Assembly (NCBI RefSeq): GCF_000189535.1
Contig: NC_015145.1
Span: 1,612,001 to 1,676,000, forward strand
DNA length: 64,000 bases
Direction of reading: 5' to 3'
DNA from: Pseudarthrobacter phenanthrenivorans Sphe3
Lineage (GTDB): Bacteria > Actinomycetota > Actinomycetes > Actinomycetales > Micrococcaceae
Shown: positions 63,706 through 64,000 of the stretch, in pieces
How positions within the stretch are numbered: the stretch's first letter is position 1
Layout of the letters: every line of letters starts with the position of its first letter
Position numbers and translations under genes: made by a program
Notes under the pieces: model-generated
The model's input: only the letters and a program-made list of their open reading frames with translations
Databases searched by the model: none
Told to the model about the DNA's origin: nothing

Positions 63706-64000
63706 ATGTATTGTCCGTTCTGCCGCAATCCCGATTCCCGTGTGGTGGACAGCCGGATGGCCGATGACGGTTCCGCCATCCGCCGCCGCCGCCAGTGCCC
63801 CGAATGCGGACGCCGGTTCACCACGGTGGAAACCACCAGCCTCTCCGTGATCAAGCGGTCCGGCGTGGGGGAGCCCTTCAGCCGCAGCAAGGTGATCAAC
63901 GGTGTGCGCAAGGCCTGCCAGGGCCGCCCCGTCAGCGAGGACGACCTCGCTTTGCTGGCCCAGGAAGTGGAAGAACAGATCCGCTCCTCCGGGGCCGCCG
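63706..64000 (+). CDS. nrdR: Transcriptional repressor NrdR (3' end beyond window)
   Basis: ATP/dATP-sensing repressor of ribonucleotide reductase genes. 98 codons are present from ATG 63706, with GGGAGACAGG before it. The zinc ribbon has C3-C6 and C31-C34, followed by RRFTTVE, and the ATP-cone starts at SVIKRSG. The frame is open to the edge. In many actinobacteria nrdR is next to the B12-dependent reductase nrdJ, which may lie to the right. Confidence 0.95.
   Translation, partial: MYCPFCRNPDSRVVDSRMADDGSAIRRRRQCPECGRRFTTVETTSLSVIKRSGVGEPFSRSKVINGVRKACQGRPVSEDDLALLAQEVEEQIRSSGAA

Overview
The window is high-GC actinobacterial DNA. The gene order and protein families point to Micrococcaceae (Arthrobacter/Pseudarthrobacter type). 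Supporting signs are the GcvH–GarA–FtsR–nuclease–MerR block, the AroG–PknL–Rv2175c–prenyl synthase block, a division/cell-wall cluster with SepF, YggT and DivIVA but no ftsA, and a MurE lacking the Arg motif of diaminopimelate-specific enzymes, which fits lysine-type peptidoglycan. Nearly all of it is core genome. I see no prophage, insertion sequence, CRISPR array, defence island or biosynthetic cluster.

Layout. 1-3.1 kb: a DcuS/CitA-type sensor kinase (cut by the left edge) divergent from the C4-dicarboxylate carrier DctA. 3.2-11.1 kb: parA-scpA-scpB, then rluB-tyrA-cmk-plsC-der, mostly overlapping or nearly so. 11.2-16.4 kb: tRNA-Pro(GGG), an Fpg/Nei glycosylase, then gcvH-garA-ftsR-bfn-merR and an orphan ParA. 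16.6-27.9 kb: pyruvate carboxylase, acyl-CoA ligase, glucokinase, two tandem alpha/beta hydrolases with a small membrane protein, a second PlsC, and class II DAHP synthase. 27.9-33.8 kb: PASTA-type Ser/Thr kinase, LysM-transglycosylase, Rv2175c-like DNA-binding protein, polyprenyl diphosphate synthase, lipoprotein. 33.9-35.8 kb: DNA polymerase IV and a DUF3040 protein. 36.1-55.7 kb: the complete dcw cluster, mraZ-rsmH-ftsL-ftsI-murE-murF-mraY-murD-ftsW-murG-murC-ftsQ-ftsZ-pgeF-yggS-sepF-yggT-divIVA. 55.8-64 kb: lspA-rluD, dnaE, a flavin reductase, a membrane protein, hisD and nrdR (cut by the right edge).

How the genes work together. The dcw genes make lipid II, flip and polymerise it at the septum and build the Z ring. 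Regulators that probably act on this cluster also lie in the window: the FtsR-type MerR protein, MraZ, and possibly MtrA through repeats at the LysM gene. GarA and the kinase connect Ser/Thr phosphorylation to central metabolism, next to pyruvate carboxylase and the glycine-cleavage H protein.

Most worth checking: a one-base insertion that breaks murD; a triple 9-bp direct repeat upstream of the LysM-transglycosylase; repeated AAGTGGAG boxes around the mraZ promoter; MerR-like dyads upstream of ftsZ and parA-scpAB; and promoters whose -10 element lies only 6-7 nt before the start codon (dnaE, hisD, pknL, dinB). No wholly new biological system is evident; the novelty is mainly regulatory.
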